Shown here: in pieces, positions 50,002 to 58,681 of the stretch
Numbering within the stretch: position 1 is the stretch's first letter
Layout of the letters: the number at the start of each line of letters is the position of its first letter
Source: Alphaproteobacteria bacterium
Lineage (GTDB): Bacteria; Pseudomonadota; Alphaproteobacteria; Rhodobacterales; Rhodobacteraceae
Assembly: GCA_030425185.1 (NCBI GenBank)
Contig: JAUIAU010000006.1
Coordinates: 1 to 64,000 of the forward strand
DNA length: 64,000 bases
Direction of reading: 5' to 3'
Made by a program: the position numbers and the translations under genes
Notes under the pieces: generated by a model
Database searches by the model: none
What the model was told of the DNA's origin: nothing
The model's input: the letters and a program-made list of their open reading frames with translations, nothing else

Positions 50002-50754
50002 ATGGCAGCACTTGACGGACAGACGGTTCTCATCACGGGGGCGAGCCGGGGCATCGGCGCGGCCGCGGCCCGGAGCTTCGCGGCGGCCGGGGCGCAGGTG
50101 GCGCTGGTGGCCCGCAGCGGCACCGAGATCGGCGCCCTCGCGGACGAGATCGGCCCGGCGGCCCGCGCCTATGCCTGCGATGTCTCGGACTTCGCGGCCC
50201 TCGCGGCGGCGGTGCAGCAGGCCGAAAGCGATCTCGGCCCGGTCGGCGTCCTGGTCAACAACGCGGGGGTCATCAGCCCGATCGGCCGGATCGCCGAGAT
50301 CGACCCGGCGGCCTGGGCGCGGGTCATCGACATCAACCTGACCGGCGTCTTCAACGGGATGCGCGCGGTGCTGCCCGGCATGGTGGCGCGCGGCGGCGGC
50401 ACGATCCTGACGGTGTCGTCCGGCGCGGCGCACAACCCGCTGGAGGGCTGGTCGCATTACTGCGCGTCCAAGGCCGGGGCGGCGATGCTGACCCGCACCC
50501 TCGACCTCGAATACCGGGCTGCCGGGATCCGGGCGATGGGCCTCAGTCCGGGCACGGTCGCCACCGAGATGCAGGTCGAGATCAAGGCAAGCGGCCTGAA
50601 CCCGGTCAGCCAGCTCGACTTCTCGGTCCACATTCCCGCCGACTGGCCCGCCCGGGCGCTGGTCTGGATGTGCTCCGAGGACGCCGCCGAATTCACCGGC
50701 ACCGAGATCTCGCTGCGCGACGAGGCGATCCGCCGCCGCGTCGGCCTGATCTGA
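50002..50754 (+). CDS. Short-chain dehydrogenase/reductase
   Basis: A classical NAD(P)-dependent oxidoreductase of 250 residues. The cofactor motif ITGASRGIGA is at 11-20, VNNAGV is present, and the active-site Ser lies in TVSSGAAHN. The Tyr-Lys pair is HYCASKAGAAML. The substrate is not predictable. A crotonase gene starts 9 bases downstream, so the two probably act on related acyl or hydroxy-acid substrates. The operon ends in several inverted repeats. Confidence 0.92.
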   Translation: MAALDGQTVLITGASRGIGAAAARSFAAAGAQVALVARSGTEIGALADEIGPAARAYACDVSDFAALAAAVQQAESDLGPVGVLVNNAGVISPIGRIAEIDPAAWARVIDINLTGVFNGMRAVLPGMVARGGGTILTVSSGAAHNPLEGWSHYCASKAGAAMLTRTLDLEYRAAGIRAMGLSPGTVATEMQVEIKASGLNPVSQLDFSVHIPADWPARALVWMCSEDAAEFTGTEISLRDEAIRRRVGLI

Positions 50755-50763
50755 GCCGCGCCG

Positions 50764-51396
50764 ATGCTGGAGGTCACCCGGGGCGCCCGGCGCTGGACCC
50801 TGACGCTGAACCGGCCCGACAAGGCGAATGCCCTGACCCGCGACATGCTGGCGGCGGTGGCCGAGACCGTGGAGGCGGCGCGGGCCGACGGCGTTCCGGT
50901 GCTGGTGCTGACCGGCGCGGGCAAGGTCTTCAGTGCCGGGGCCGATCTGGACGCCGCCCGCGCCGGTCTGGCCACCGACCCGGTGTGGGAGCGTGTTTCG
51001 GGCAGCATCGCCGCCTACCCGGGCCTGACGATCTGCGCGCTGAACGGCACCTGCGCGGGCGGGGCGCTGGGCATGATGCTGGCCTGCGACCTGCGGGTCG
51101 CGGTGGCCTCGGCCAAGGTGTTCTACCCGGTTGTGAAGAACGGCTTCCTGCCGCAGCCGTCGGACCCCGCGCGCCTCGCGGCGCTGGCGGGGCTGAGCCG
51201 GGCCAAGCTGATCCTGCTAGGCGGCGCGCGGATCGACGCCGAGACCGCGCTGAGCTGGGGTCTTTTCGACCGGCTGGTGCCGGACGCCGAGGCACTGGGG
51301 CCGGAGCTGGATGCGCTGGCGGCCGAGGCCGAGGCGGCCAGCCCGGAGCTGCTGGGCGCGATCAAGGCGTTGTGCGGGGCAACGGGAAAGGGTTAA
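50764..51396 (+). CDS. Enoyl-CoA hydratase/isomerase family protein
   Basis: A crotonase-fold protein of 210 residues, shorter than usual because the C-terminal trimerisation helices are reduced. It shows the oxyanion-hole parts VFSAGADLDAA and NGTCAGGALGMMLACDLRV. The second Glu expected at the FGQPE position of hydratases is not evident (it reads FYPVVKNGFLPQ), so it is more likely an isomerase or other crotonase than a true hydratase. It is co-transcribed with the SDR gene upstream. Confidence 0.85.
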   Translation: MLEVTRGARRWTLTLNRPDKANALTRDMLAAVAETVEAARADGVPVLVLTGAGKVFSAGADLDAARAGLATDPVWERVSGSIAAYPGLTICALNGTCAGGALGMMLACDLRVAVASAKVFYPVVKNGFLPQPSDPARLAALAGLSRAKLILLGGARIDAETALSWGLFDRLVPDAEALGPELDALAAEAEAASPELLGAIKALCGATGKG

Positions 51397-51406
51397 CAAC
51401 CCGTTG
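51380..51406 (+). terminator. Hairpin at the end of the crotonase gene
   Basis: CAACGGG and CCCGTTG form a 7-bp stem with a 13-base loop containing the TAA stop; ATTTTAAAG follows. It may be a weak terminator, the first of three inverted repeats in 95 bases. Confidence 0.45.
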
Positions 51407-51423
51407 ATTTTAAAGTCAGAACG

Positions 51424-51461
51424 CCTGACGCATTGTTTCGCGCGCGAAACATCGGGTCAGG
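51424..51461. repeat. Nested symmetric palindrome, possible operator
   Basis: A perfect 16-bp palindrome (GTTTCGCG-CGCGAAAC, 51435-51450) is flanked at equal 5-base distances by CCTGAC and GTCAGG, giving 38 bp of twofold symmetry. This suggests a dimeric regulator site. The right arm also belongs to the next hairpin. Confidence 0.55.
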
Positions 51462-51475
51462 CTACCTGACCTTTT
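51455..51475 (+). terminator. Terminator-like hairpin after the SDR-crotonase operon
   Basis: GGTCAGG, a CTA loop and CCTGACC form a 7-bp stem followed by TTTT. It overlaps the right arm of the preceding palindrome, so the two structures exclude each other in RNA. Confidence 0.65.
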
Positions 51476-51542
51476 CAACCTACCGCCGTCCCCCGCGCCG
51501 CCCCGGGACTTTCGACTCGAAACCGGGGGGCCGTCTCGCCAC

Positions 51543-51782
51543 CTAGGCTGCGAACTTCGCCAGCCGGGGGTGCGCGCGCAGCGCCTCGGGCGTGTTCCAG
51601 GTGCGGGCCAGATCCGCCTCGGACAGCGTGGCGTGAACCTCCTTGTGGCAGATGTGATGCATCAGCACGGTCGGCCCGCCCTTGCCCCCGCGCAGTTTCG
51701 GGATCAGGTGATGCAGGCTCTGCGGCACGCCCTCCGGGATCGGGCGCAGGCACAGCGGGCAGATCGGGTCGTTCTCGGTCAT
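51543..51782 (-). CDS. Small HNH-type zinc-finger protein
   Basis: A 79-residue protein of the HNH endonuclease superfamily: CxxC at 8-11 (CPLC), HHLIPK at 24-29, and a second zinc pair around HHICHKEVH (42-50). Such small HNH proteins are widespread; nuclease activity is expected from the fold but not proven. The start ATG is at 51782, and the divergent flavoprotein gene begins 48 bases away. Confidence 0.85.
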   Translation of the reverse strand: MTENDPICPLCLRPIPEGVPQSLHHLIPKLRGGKGGPTVLMHHICHKEVHATLSEADLARTWNTPEALRAHPRLAKFAA

Positions 51783-51830
51783 GGTCCGCGCTAAGGGTGA
51801 CGCGACGGGCGCACAGGGCAAGGGGCTGCG

Positions 51831-53021
51831 ATGACCGAGATGCAACCGCAGGCGCTGGTGGTGGGGGCCGGGCCCGCCGGGCTGATGGCCGCCGAGCGGC
51901 TGGCGGCAGCGGGCCTGTCGGTGCTGGTGGCCGAAGCGAAGCCCAGTGCCGGGCGCAAGTTCCTGATGGCCGGGAAGTCCGGGCTGAACCTGACCAAGGC
52001 CGAGCCGCTGCCGGATTTCGTCGCCGCGTACCCCGAGGGGGCCGACTGGCTGGCGCCGATGCTGACGGCTTTCGGACCGCAGGCGGTGCAGGACTGGGCG
52101 CGCGACCTCGGGCAGCCGGTGTTCACCGGCACCTCGGGCCGGGTGTTTCCCGAGGCGATGAAGGCCTCGCCGCTGCTGCGGGCGTGGCTGGCGCGGCTGG
52201 CGGGGCAGGGAGTGCGGCTGGTGACCCGCTGGCGGCTGACCGGGCTGGACGGCACCACGGCCCGGTTCGACACGCCTGAAGGCCCGCAGGACGTTGCGCC
52301 GCGCGTCACGGTGCTGGCGCTGGGCGGGGCAAGCTGGGCGCGCCTCGGCTCGGACGGGGCATGGGCCGGATGGCTGGGCGGACCGCTGACGCCGTTCCGG
52401 CCGTCGAATGTCGGGCTGCGCGTGGCGTGGTCCCCGCACATGAACCCGCTGTTCGGGGCCCCGGTGAAGGGTGCGGCGCTGTCGGCGGGCGCGATCACCA
52501 CGCGGGGCGAGTTCGTCGTGTCGCGCCACGGGCTGGAAGGCAGCGGCATCTACAGCGTGATCCCTGCGGTCCGCGACGGCGCGCCGCTGCTGCTGGACCT
52601 GTTCCCCGATCTCGACACCGCCGCGCTGGTGCAGCGGCTGGCCCGGCCGCGCGGCAAGGCCTCGCTGGGCGAGCAGCTGCGCAAGACGCTGCGCCTCGAC
52701 GGGGTGCGGCGGGCGCTGGCGCTGGAGATGCTGCGCCCGCTTCCCGCCGAGGCCGCCGCGCTTGCCGCGCTGCTGAAGGCGGTGCCGCTGGCCCATGACG
52801 GCCCGCGCCCGATGGACGAGGCGATTTCGACCGCGGGCGGCCTGCCGCGCGCCCGGCTCACGCCCGACCTGATGCTGACCGACCGCCCGGGCGTGTTCGC
52901 CGCGGGCGAGATGCTGGACTGGGACGCGCCGACGGGCGGCTACCTGCTGACCGCCTGTTTCGCGACGGGACGCTGGGCGGGCGACGCGGCGGCGCGCTAC
53001 GCGGACGCGACCGCGCGCTGA
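51831..53021 (+). CDS. BaiN/HI0933-like FAD-dependent oxidoreductase
   Basis: A flavoprotein of 396 residues. The FAD motif GAGPAGLMAAE starts at about residue 12. The conserved GRKFLMAGKSGLNLTK of the HI0933/BaiN family follows, and the C-terminal second FAD-contact region is GVFAAGEMLDWDAPTGGYL. This subgroup (TIGR03862 type) is uncharacterised; the substrate is unknown. The 3' end overlaps the convergent GST gene by 25 bases. Confidence 0.88.
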   Translation: MTEMQPQALVVGAGPAGLMAAERLAAAGLSVLVAEAKPSAGRKFLMAGKSGLNLTKAEPLPDFVAAYPEGADWLAPMLTAFGPQAVQDWARDLGQPVFTGTSGRVFPEAMKASPLLRAWLARLAGQGVRLVTRWRLTGLDGTTARFDTPEGPQDVAPRVTVLALGGASWARLGSDGAWAGWLGGPLTPFRPSNVGLRVAWSPHMNPLFGAPVKGAALSAGAITTRGEFVVSRHGLEGSGIYSVIPAVRDGAPLLLDLFPDLDTAALVQRLARPRGKASLGEQLRKTLRLDGVRRALALEMLRPLPAEAAALAALLKAVPLAHDGPRPMDEAISTAGGLPRARLTPDLMLTDRPGVFAAGEMLDWDAPTGGYLLTACFATGRWAGDAAARYADATAR

Positions 53022-53590
53022 AACGCGGGACGCGCCTTCATCCGGTCGACGTAATCGACGAGGCCCTGCGCCTCGACCGGGAAATGGGCGTTGATCGCCC
53101 AGCTCAGGCAGTGCGCGGTGACGATGTCGGCGATCGTCATCGTTTCGCCCATCAGGAAGGGCGCGTCGCCCAGCCGCTCGGCCAGCCGGGTGCAGGTGCG
53201 CGCGAACTCCCAGCGCAGGGGGCCCTTGATCTCGGGCATCCGGTGCTCTTCGGGCAGAACGAAGCTGTGGCGTGCCGCGGTCCAGAGCACCGCGTCCATC
53301 TCGTCGAGCGCGAGGTGGGTCAGCCCGTCCTGCCGGGCGCGGTCGAGGGTGCCCGCGGGGAAGGTCAGCTTGCCGTGCTTGTCCGCGAGATAGGTCAGGA
53401 TCGCGGTCGAATCCGTAATCGCCACGCCGTCGGCAACCAGGACGGGGATCTTGCCCGACGGGTTCAGCGCCAGCGCTTCCGGGCTGCGGGGACCGGCCTT
53501 GACGTGCTCGTAGGGCTCGCCGATTTCCTCCAGCATCCACAACACGCGCAGCGCGCGGCTGCGGACCGACCCGATCACCTGATAGCCCAT
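52997..53590 (-). CDS. Glutathione S-transferase family protein
   Basis: A GST-fold protein of 197 residues. The N-terminal thioredoxin-like domain has SRALRVLWMLEEIGEPYE and the glutathione-contact motifs NPSGKIPVL and TDSTAILTYLADK. The C-terminal helical domain ends with the ARPAFQRA signature. The Ser in SVRSRALR is the likely catalytic residue. It starts 12 bases after the holA stop but is probably separate from that essential operon in function. Confidence 0.9.
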   Translation of the reverse strand: MGYQVIGSVRSRALRVLWMLEEIGEPYEHVKAGPRSPEALALNPSGKIPVLVADGVAITDSTAILTYLADKHGKLTFPAGTLDRARQDGLTHLALDEMDAVLWTAARHSFVLPEEHRMPEIKGPLRWEFARTCTRLAERLGDAPFLMGETMTIADIVTAHCLSWAINAHFPVEAQGLVDYVDRMKARPAFQRAVASA

Positions 53591-53601
53591 GCCGACCTCC
53601 C

Positions 53602-54630
53602 TCAGCCCCGGCTGCGGGGCATCATCGCCAGACGCACCAGCGTCCGTTCCATCAGCGCCATCTCTGGCGCGCGGGCGGCGGAACGCAAGGTCAGATCGGT
53701 CTCGGTCAGCATCCCCAGCGCGGTCGCCAGCCGCTCGGCGCCCCAGGCCTGGGCCTGCCGGGCCATCCGGTCGCGCGCCTTCCAGAACACCGGCGGGCGC
53801 TGGTTGGCGATGCCCTGCTGGATGCCGCGCGGATCGCTGGCGGCGGTGTAGAGCTGGCGGAAATGCCGGGTCGCGGCGATGCACAGGGTCACCGCGCCAA
53901 CGCCCTGTGCGGCCAGCCGGGCCATGACCGGGGCAATGGCATCGGCCCGCGCCTCGGCGACGGCATGGATCATGTCGTCCACCGCCGCTTCGGTCGAGGC
54001 CGGGGCAAGCGCCGCGATCTCGGACGAGGTCAGCGGCGCGGGGTCGTTCAGCTTGTAGAGGCCGATCTTCTCGACCAGTTGGCGGAAGTCGCCGGGGTCG
54101 AGCTGGGTCGCGAGCGCCGTCAGGTCGTCCATCGCCTCGCGCGGGATCTGGGCGAGGCCACCCTTGCGCAGGCTCTCCTCGATCTCGGCACGGTCGGGCG
54201 GGTCGTCGTAGATCGCGGCGGCATAGGCATTGGGATGGCTCTCGAACGCCTTGCGCAGTTTCGAGGTCTTGCCGAGCGCGCCCGCCGTCACGACGAGGGT
54301 CGCGTCGCCTGGCCGCCAGTCGGTCAGCGCCAGCGTCAGCGCCTCGGCCGCAGCATCGCCTGCCTCCTCGACGAAGACGGCGCAGGGACCGGGGAAGAAG
54401 CCGCGCGCCTTGAGCGCGTCGATCACCGGGGCGGCGGACTTCCGAAGGTCCCCCGCGCCCATCCGGGTCAGGCGCATCTCCTCGTCGGCCTTGGGGCCGA
54501 CCAGCGCCTTGAGCAGGTCCTGCCGCTTCAGCGCCACCCGCATCGCGTCGTCGCCATAGAGCAGCAGGCCCGCGCGGTCCGGCTCGGGCCGGGCGATGAA
54601 TCGGGTCAGGTCCCGGCCCGAGAGCTTCAT
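53602..54630 (-). CDS. holA: DNA polymerase III delta subunit HolA
   Basis: HolA is the clamp-loader wrench subunit that opens the beta ring. It has 342 residues, with LLLYGDDAMRVALKRQDLL near the N terminus and a central AAA-like core without a working Walker A, as in other delta subunits; the C-terminal collar domain ends FWKARDRMARQAQAWGAERL and beyond. It overlaps lptE by 4 bases. Grouping leuS-lptE-holA is widespread in proteobacteria. Confidence 0.92.
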   Translation of the reverse strand: MKLSGRDLTRFIARPEPDRAGLLLYGDDAMRVALKRQDLLKALVGPKADEEMRLTRMGAGDLRKSAAPVIDALKARGFFPGPCAVFVEEAGDAAAEALTLALTDWRPGDATLVVTAGALGKTSKLRKAFESHPNAYAAAIYDDPPDRAEIEESLRKGGLAQIPREAMDDLTALATQLDPGDFRQLVEKIGLYKLNDPAPLTSSEIAALAPASTEAAVDDMIHAVAEARADAIAPVMARLAAQGVGAVTLCIAATRHFRQLYTAASDPRGIQQGIANQRPPVFWKARDRMARQAQAWGAERLATALGMLTETDLTLRSAARAPEMALMERTLVRLAMMPRSRG

Positions 54631-55136
54631 GTGCCGGGGACGGTGTCGGTCTCGGGCAGGGTCAGCAGGATGTCGGTCACGATCAGGTCGGCCAGCGCGA
54701 TCGACAGCCGCCGCCGGGCATCCCGCTCGGCCGAGGCCGTGGCGACCGTGGACGCGGTCGCGGAATACGAGGTGAAGGTGTTCACCGAACCTGCCGCGAC
54801 GGCCTCGCCGGTCGAGAGCCGGGTCAGCACGTAGTCGGCCCGGCCCACGAGGTTGTAGCGCGTCACCGCCGCCGAGCCCTGCACCGCCAGCGCGTCGGTG
54901 CTGACGTTCTGCACGACCCGAAGGCCGTACAGCGGCTGGTCGGCCCGGCCGAGCCGGTCCTCGACCGCGCGGACGAGGTCGAACTCGGCCCGCGTCGCCG
55001 GTTCGTCGACCAGCACACCGCCGCGCAGGCTGCGGGCGGCCGTGCCCGGCGCATGCACGGGCGAGAACCCGCAGGCCGCCAGCAGCGGAAGAGTGCCCAG
55101 CAGGCCCAGGACGGTGCGACGATCAGATGACGACAT
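54627..55136 (-). CDS. lptE: LPS-assembly lipoprotein LptE
   Basis: LptE is the outer-membrane lipoprotein that plugs LptD during lipopolysaccharide insertion. It has 169 residues: a twin-Arg-like basic start, then a lipobox LLAACGF (Cys22), followed by a small alpha/beta domain with [12 protein letters not shown] and the C-terminal helix [20 protein letters not shown]. It overlaps leuS by 14 bases and holA by 4, so all three are translated from one mRNA. Confidence 0.9.
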   Translation of the reverse strand: MSSSDRRTVLGLLGTLPLLAACGFSPVHAPGTAARSLRGGVLVDEPATRAEFDLVRAVEDRLGRADQPLYGLRVVQNVSTDALAVQGSAAVTRYNLVGRADYVLTRLSTGEAVAAGSVNTFTSYSATASTVATASAERDARRRLSIALADLIVTDILLTLPETDTVPGT

Positions 55137-57819
55137 TGACGATGCGTCCCGGTACCACGATCAGCTTCTTCGGCTGGCCACCGGCCAGCGCCTTGGCGAC
55201 AGCTTCCTCGGCCAGCACCAGCTTTTCAACCTCTTCCTTCGGCATGTCCTTCGGCACGGTGATCTCGGTGCGGCGCTTGCCGTTGACCTGGATCGGCAGG
55301 GTCACGGTGTCCTCCACCAGCATCGCGGGGTCAGCGACCGGCCAGGGCGCGTCGGCGATCAGGCCTTCGCCGCCGAGCATCTGCCAGATTTCCTCGGCGA
55401 GGTGCGGCGTCATCGGCGACATGAGCTGCGCGAGGGTCCGCATGGCGGAGCGCTTCGCGTCCGCCCCGGCGGCCGATTTTGCCAGCGTGGTGGTGAAGGC
55501 GTAGAGCTTGGCGATGGCGGCGTTGAAACCGAACGAGTCGATGCCGCCGGTGACGTCGAAGATCGTCTTGTGCATCTCGCGCAGGAGCGTCGCGTCGGCC
55601 TCGGTCGGCCCGCCCTCCAGCGCGGCGATATCGCCGGCCAGTCGCCAGACCCGGTTAAGGTGCTTGTTGGCGGCTTCGGCCCCGGCCTCGGTCCATTCGA
55701 CGTCCCGGTCGGGCGGCGAATCGGACAGCACGAACCAGCGCGCGGTATCTGCCCCGAAGTCGCGGATGATCCGCACCGGGTCGACCACGTTCTTCTTCGA
55801 CTTCGACATCTTGGCCGAGGGGATGATTTTTATCGGGTTCTCGCGATCACTTGCCCAGAACTTTGCTAGGTTTTCCGAGTCCGTTTCACTTAACCCCGCC
55901 GCAAGATAGCTGCTTCTGTGAACAGCCTTCTGCACTCCCTGATCAGCGAACACGATGACTTCTTCAGGGAAGTAGAACCGCCGTACTTTCTGGACCTGAG
56001 CTGCAAGTGCCACGTCCGCGTCTTCACCTTTGCCAAAGACGGGGGGTAGCCTTTGTTCATCGGTCTGGAAGATCGCGTGGGTAACCATGCCCTGGGTGAA
56101 CAGGGCATTGAACGGCTCGGTCGCGGTTTCCGGCAGGTGGCCGGTCAGGTGCATCGCCCGGGCGAAGAAGCGCGAATAGAGCAGGTGGAGAATCGCGTGC
56201 TCGATGCCGCCGATGTACTGGTCGACGTTCATCCAGTAGCGCACTTCCTCCGGATCGGTCGGCGTGGTGGCGCGCGGCGCGGTGAAGCGCGCGAAGTACC
56301 ACGACGAATCGACGAAGGTGTCCATCGTGTCGGTTTCGCGTTTCGCGGGCTTGCCGCAGGACGGGCAGGCGCAGTCGCGCCAGGTCGGGTGACGGTCGAG
56401 CGGGTTGCCGGGCACGTCGAAGCTGACGTCGTCGGGCAACTCGATCGGGAGATTCTCTTTCTTCTCCGGCACCACGCCGCAGTCGGCGCAGTGCACAACG
56501 GGAATCGGGCAGCCCCAGTAGCGCTGGCGGCTGAGACCCCAGTCGCGCAGGCGGTACTTGGTGACCCCGGTGCCGAGGCCCAGACGCTCCATGTGGTCGA
56601 TGGTGGCGTCGATCGCCTCTTCGCCTGTGGCCACGTCGAGCCCGGCGAAATGGTTCAGCCACTTCACCTTCTCGGTCTTCGGCGGCACGAAGGCGGTCTT
56701 GCCCACCGGCTGCGGATCGTCGAGCGCCACGAAGGTGTCGGTCACCGGCAGGTCGTACTTGCGGCAGAAATCGAGGTCGCGCTGGTCATGGGCCGGGCAG
56801 GCGAAGATCGCGCCGGTGCCGTAGTCCATCAGGATGAAGTTCGCGACCCAGACCGGGAGCTCCCAGTCCGGGTTCAGCGGGTGCCGCACCTTCAGACCGG
56901 TGTCGAAGCCCAGCTTCTCGGCCTTCTCCAGTGCTTCCTCGGTGGTGCCGCCCTTGCGCATCTGCGCGACTGCGGCGGCGAGATCGGGATTGTCGGCTTC
57001 CAGTGCGCGGGTCAGCGGATGATCCGGCGAAATCCCGAGGAACGAGGCCCCCATCAGCGTGTCGGGGCGGGTGGTATAGACCTCGATCTGGTCGTGGCCG
57101 TGAACCGGTGCGGTCAATTCCCACGCGAATTGCAGCCCGCGCGAGCGCCCGATCCAGTTCGCCTGCATCAGCTTGACCTTGGCCGGCCAGTCGTCGAGCC
57201 CGTCGAGCGCGTCGAGCAGGTCGCCCGCCATGTCCGAGATCTTGAAGAACCACTGGGTCAGCTCGCGGCGCTCGACCTCGGCGCCCGAGCGCCAGCCCTT
57301 GCCGTCGATCACCTGTTCGTTCGCGAGCACGGTCATGTCGACCGGGTCCCAGTTCACCACCGCGTTCTTGCGGTAGACGAGGCCCTTGTCGAGCATGTCG
57401 AGGAACAGCGCCTGCTGCTGGCCATAGTATTCCGGGTCGCAGGTGGCGAACTCGCGGCTCCAGTCGATCGACAGGCCCAGCGGTTTCATCTGGTCGCGCA
57501 TCACCGCGATGTTGCCGTAGGTCCAGTCCTTCGGGTGTCCGCCCTGCTCCATCGCAGCGTTCTCGGCGGGCATCCCGAAGGCGTCCCAGCCCATCGGGTG
57601 CAGGACCGCGTGACCGGCCGACCGCTTGTAGCGCGCGACCACGTCCCCCATCGTGTAGTTCCGGACATGGCCGATGTGGATTCGGCCCGACGGGTACGGG
57701 AACATCTCCAGCACGTAGTATTTCGGTTTGGCGGGGTCCGCGACGGCGGTGAAGGTCCCGGCGTTCTGCCACGCCTCCTGCCATTTCTTTTCGACCGCCT
57801 GGGGCTCGTAGCGGGACAT
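55123..57819 (-). CDS. leuS: Leucyl-tRNA synthetase with an atypical insertion before KMSKS
   Basis: LeuRS has 898 residues from the ATG at 57819. HIGH is at 48-51, the editing domain lies in the middle, and KMSKS is at about 669. The segment just before KMSKS (about residues 583-667, the leucine-specific domain) is about 85 residues instead of roughly 50. By hand count bases 55841-56040 are about 53% GC, against about two thirds in the flanks. It uses codons rare elsewhere here (AGA, TTA, CTA, ATA). The frame is intact, so this looks like a local replacement in an active gene rather than damage. Confidence 0.96.
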   Translation of the reverse strand: MSRYEPQAVEKKWQEAWQNAGTFTAVADPAKPKYYVLEMFPYPSGRIHIGHVRNYTMGDVVARYKRSAGHAVLHPMGWDAFGMPAENAAMEQGGHPKDWTYGNIAVMRDQMKPLGLSIDWSREFATCDPEYYGQQQALFLDMLDKGLVYRKNAVVNWDPVDMTVLANEQVIDGKGWRSGAEVERRELTQWFFKISDMAGDLLDALDGLDDWPAKVKLMQANWIGRSRGLQFAWELTAPVHGHDQIEVYTTRPDTLMGASFLGISPDHPLTRALEADNPDLAAAVAQMRKGGTTEEALEKAEKLGFDTGLKVRHPLNPDWELPVWVANFILMDYGTGAIFACPAHDQRDLDFCRKYDLPVTDTFVALDDPQPVGKTAFVPPKTEKVKWLNHFAGLDVATGEEAIDATIDHMERLGLGTGVTKYRLRDWGLSRQRYWGCPIPVVHCADCGVVPEKKENLPIELPDDVSFDVPGNPLDRHPTWRDCACPSCGKPAKRETDTMDTFVDSSWYFARFTAPRATTPTDPEEVRYWMNVDQYIGGIEHAILHLLYSRFFARAMHLTGHLPETATEPFNALFTQGMVTHAIFQTDEQRLPPVFGKGEDADVALAAQVQKVRRFYFPEEVIVFADQGVQKAVHRSSYLAAGLSETDSENLAKFWASDRENPIKIIPSAKMSKSKKNVVDPVRIIRDFGADTARWFVLSDSPPDRDVEWTEAGAEAANKHLNRVWRLAGDIAALEGGPTEADATLLREMHKTIFDVTGGIDSFGFNAAIAKLYAFTTTLAKSAAGADAKRSAMRTLAQLMSPMTPHLAEEIWQMLGGEGLIADAPWPVADPAMLVEDTVTLPIQVNGKRRTEITVPKDMPKEEVEKLVLAEEAVAKALAGGQPKKLIVVPGRIVNVVI

Positions 57820-57838
57820 GCGCGACCTCTCGCTCAGC

Positions 57839-57869
57839 AAAGAAAAACGCCGGACCGACTGGCCCGGCG
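57839..57869 (-). terminator. Terminator after the DUF3576 gene
   Basis: On the minus strand a 9-bp stem (CGCCGGGCC with GGTCCGGCG, one G-U pair) and AGTC loop are followed by TTTTTCTTT. It ends just before the leuS start and separates the two genes. Confidence 0.8.
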
Positions 57870-57921
57870 CGGGTTTAGCTGGGGGCGGCGGTCAGGTCCA
57901 GACCGCGCCGCCGGACGGACC

Positions 57922-58413
57922 TCAGAGGCCGCGGTCCTGGATGCGAAGCTGCCGCGCGCGGGTCAGGATCGCGTCCTCGATCGCGCGCGCGGTGGCCCGC
58001 GGAACCGGGCCGCCGCGATTCGCCAGCGCGACGCGGATCGACCGGGCTTCCAGCGCCGGGTCCTGCACGTAGACGGTCGCCCGGTAGGCCGTGCCGCCGC
58101 CGGGCGGGGTGCCGTAGCCGTAGACGATGACGCCGGTGAACGGGTCGACCGCCTCGATCGGCATGAAGTCGAGAATGTCCTGCGCCGCTACCCAGAGGTA
58201 CTTGTTGACCTCGACGGTGGTGTTCGGGTTGTCGGTCGGGTTGAACAGGTCCCAGATCGTCTCGCGCTGCGGCTGCTCCTGACCGATACGTGCGAGGCGC
58301 TGCTCGTCTTCCTGCGTTCTCACGCCTGCGGGGCGCAGCATGCCACTGCCGCAGGCGGTCAGCGTCAGGACGAGGCCGATCAGGACCGGGATTCGAAGGA
58401 GTCTGGTGCTCAT
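57922..58413 (-). CDS. DUF3576 lipoprotein
   Basis: A 163-residue predicted lipoprotein. The signal peptide ends in a lipobox-like LTAC (Cys21). The mature part contains NKYLWVAAQDILDFMPIEAVD and YGYGTPPGGG, the signature of DUF3576, an alphaproteobacterial family of unknown function. Asp at +2 is absent (Gly follows Cys), so outer-membrane sorting is expected. Divergent from the porin gene. Confidence 0.85.
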   Translation of the reverse strand: MSTRLLRIPVLIGLVLTLTACGSGMLRPAGVRTQEDEQRLARIGQEQPQRETIWDLFNPTDNPNTTVEVNKYLWVAAQDILDFMPIEAVDPFTGVIVYGYGTPPGGGTAYRATVYVQDPALEARSIRVALANRGGPVPRATARAIEDAILTRARQLRIQDRGL

Positions 58414-58681
58414 GAGGTCGCCTCGGGCAACTGCCTGTTTTTCCGTGTCCTACCCGAGGGGACCCCTCGGAACAAGCGTTTTCCCGTACCTCTATAACGG
58501 CGTTGCTGCGGGGCGCTGTGGATCACTGTGTCATGTTTGCACCAACACGACCCCCTCGGACTGCACGCCCCCGGGGTCGGCTTGCATTCAAGGGGCGAAA
58601 GCATGACACAAGGGCATTCCCAGCCGGTCCACGTGCTGGGGTGCACCTTGAAACACACGTGACACACACGAGGGAAAATCG
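58414..58681. other. Divergent control region between DUF3576 gene and porin
   Basis: This 268-base gap must hold promoters for both genes. It contains a 17-bp inverted repeat (58454-58470, CCGAGGGG-A-CCCCTCGG) near the lipoprotein start and further GC-rich short repeats. No strong sigma-70 match was seen for the porin; GAGGGAAA serves as its ribosome binding site. Confidence 0.5.

Noticed and set aside
55123..57819. leuS as a pseudogene because of the odd patch
   Set aside because: The frame is intact from HIGH to the C terminus and KMSKS is perfect, so the gene should be functional.
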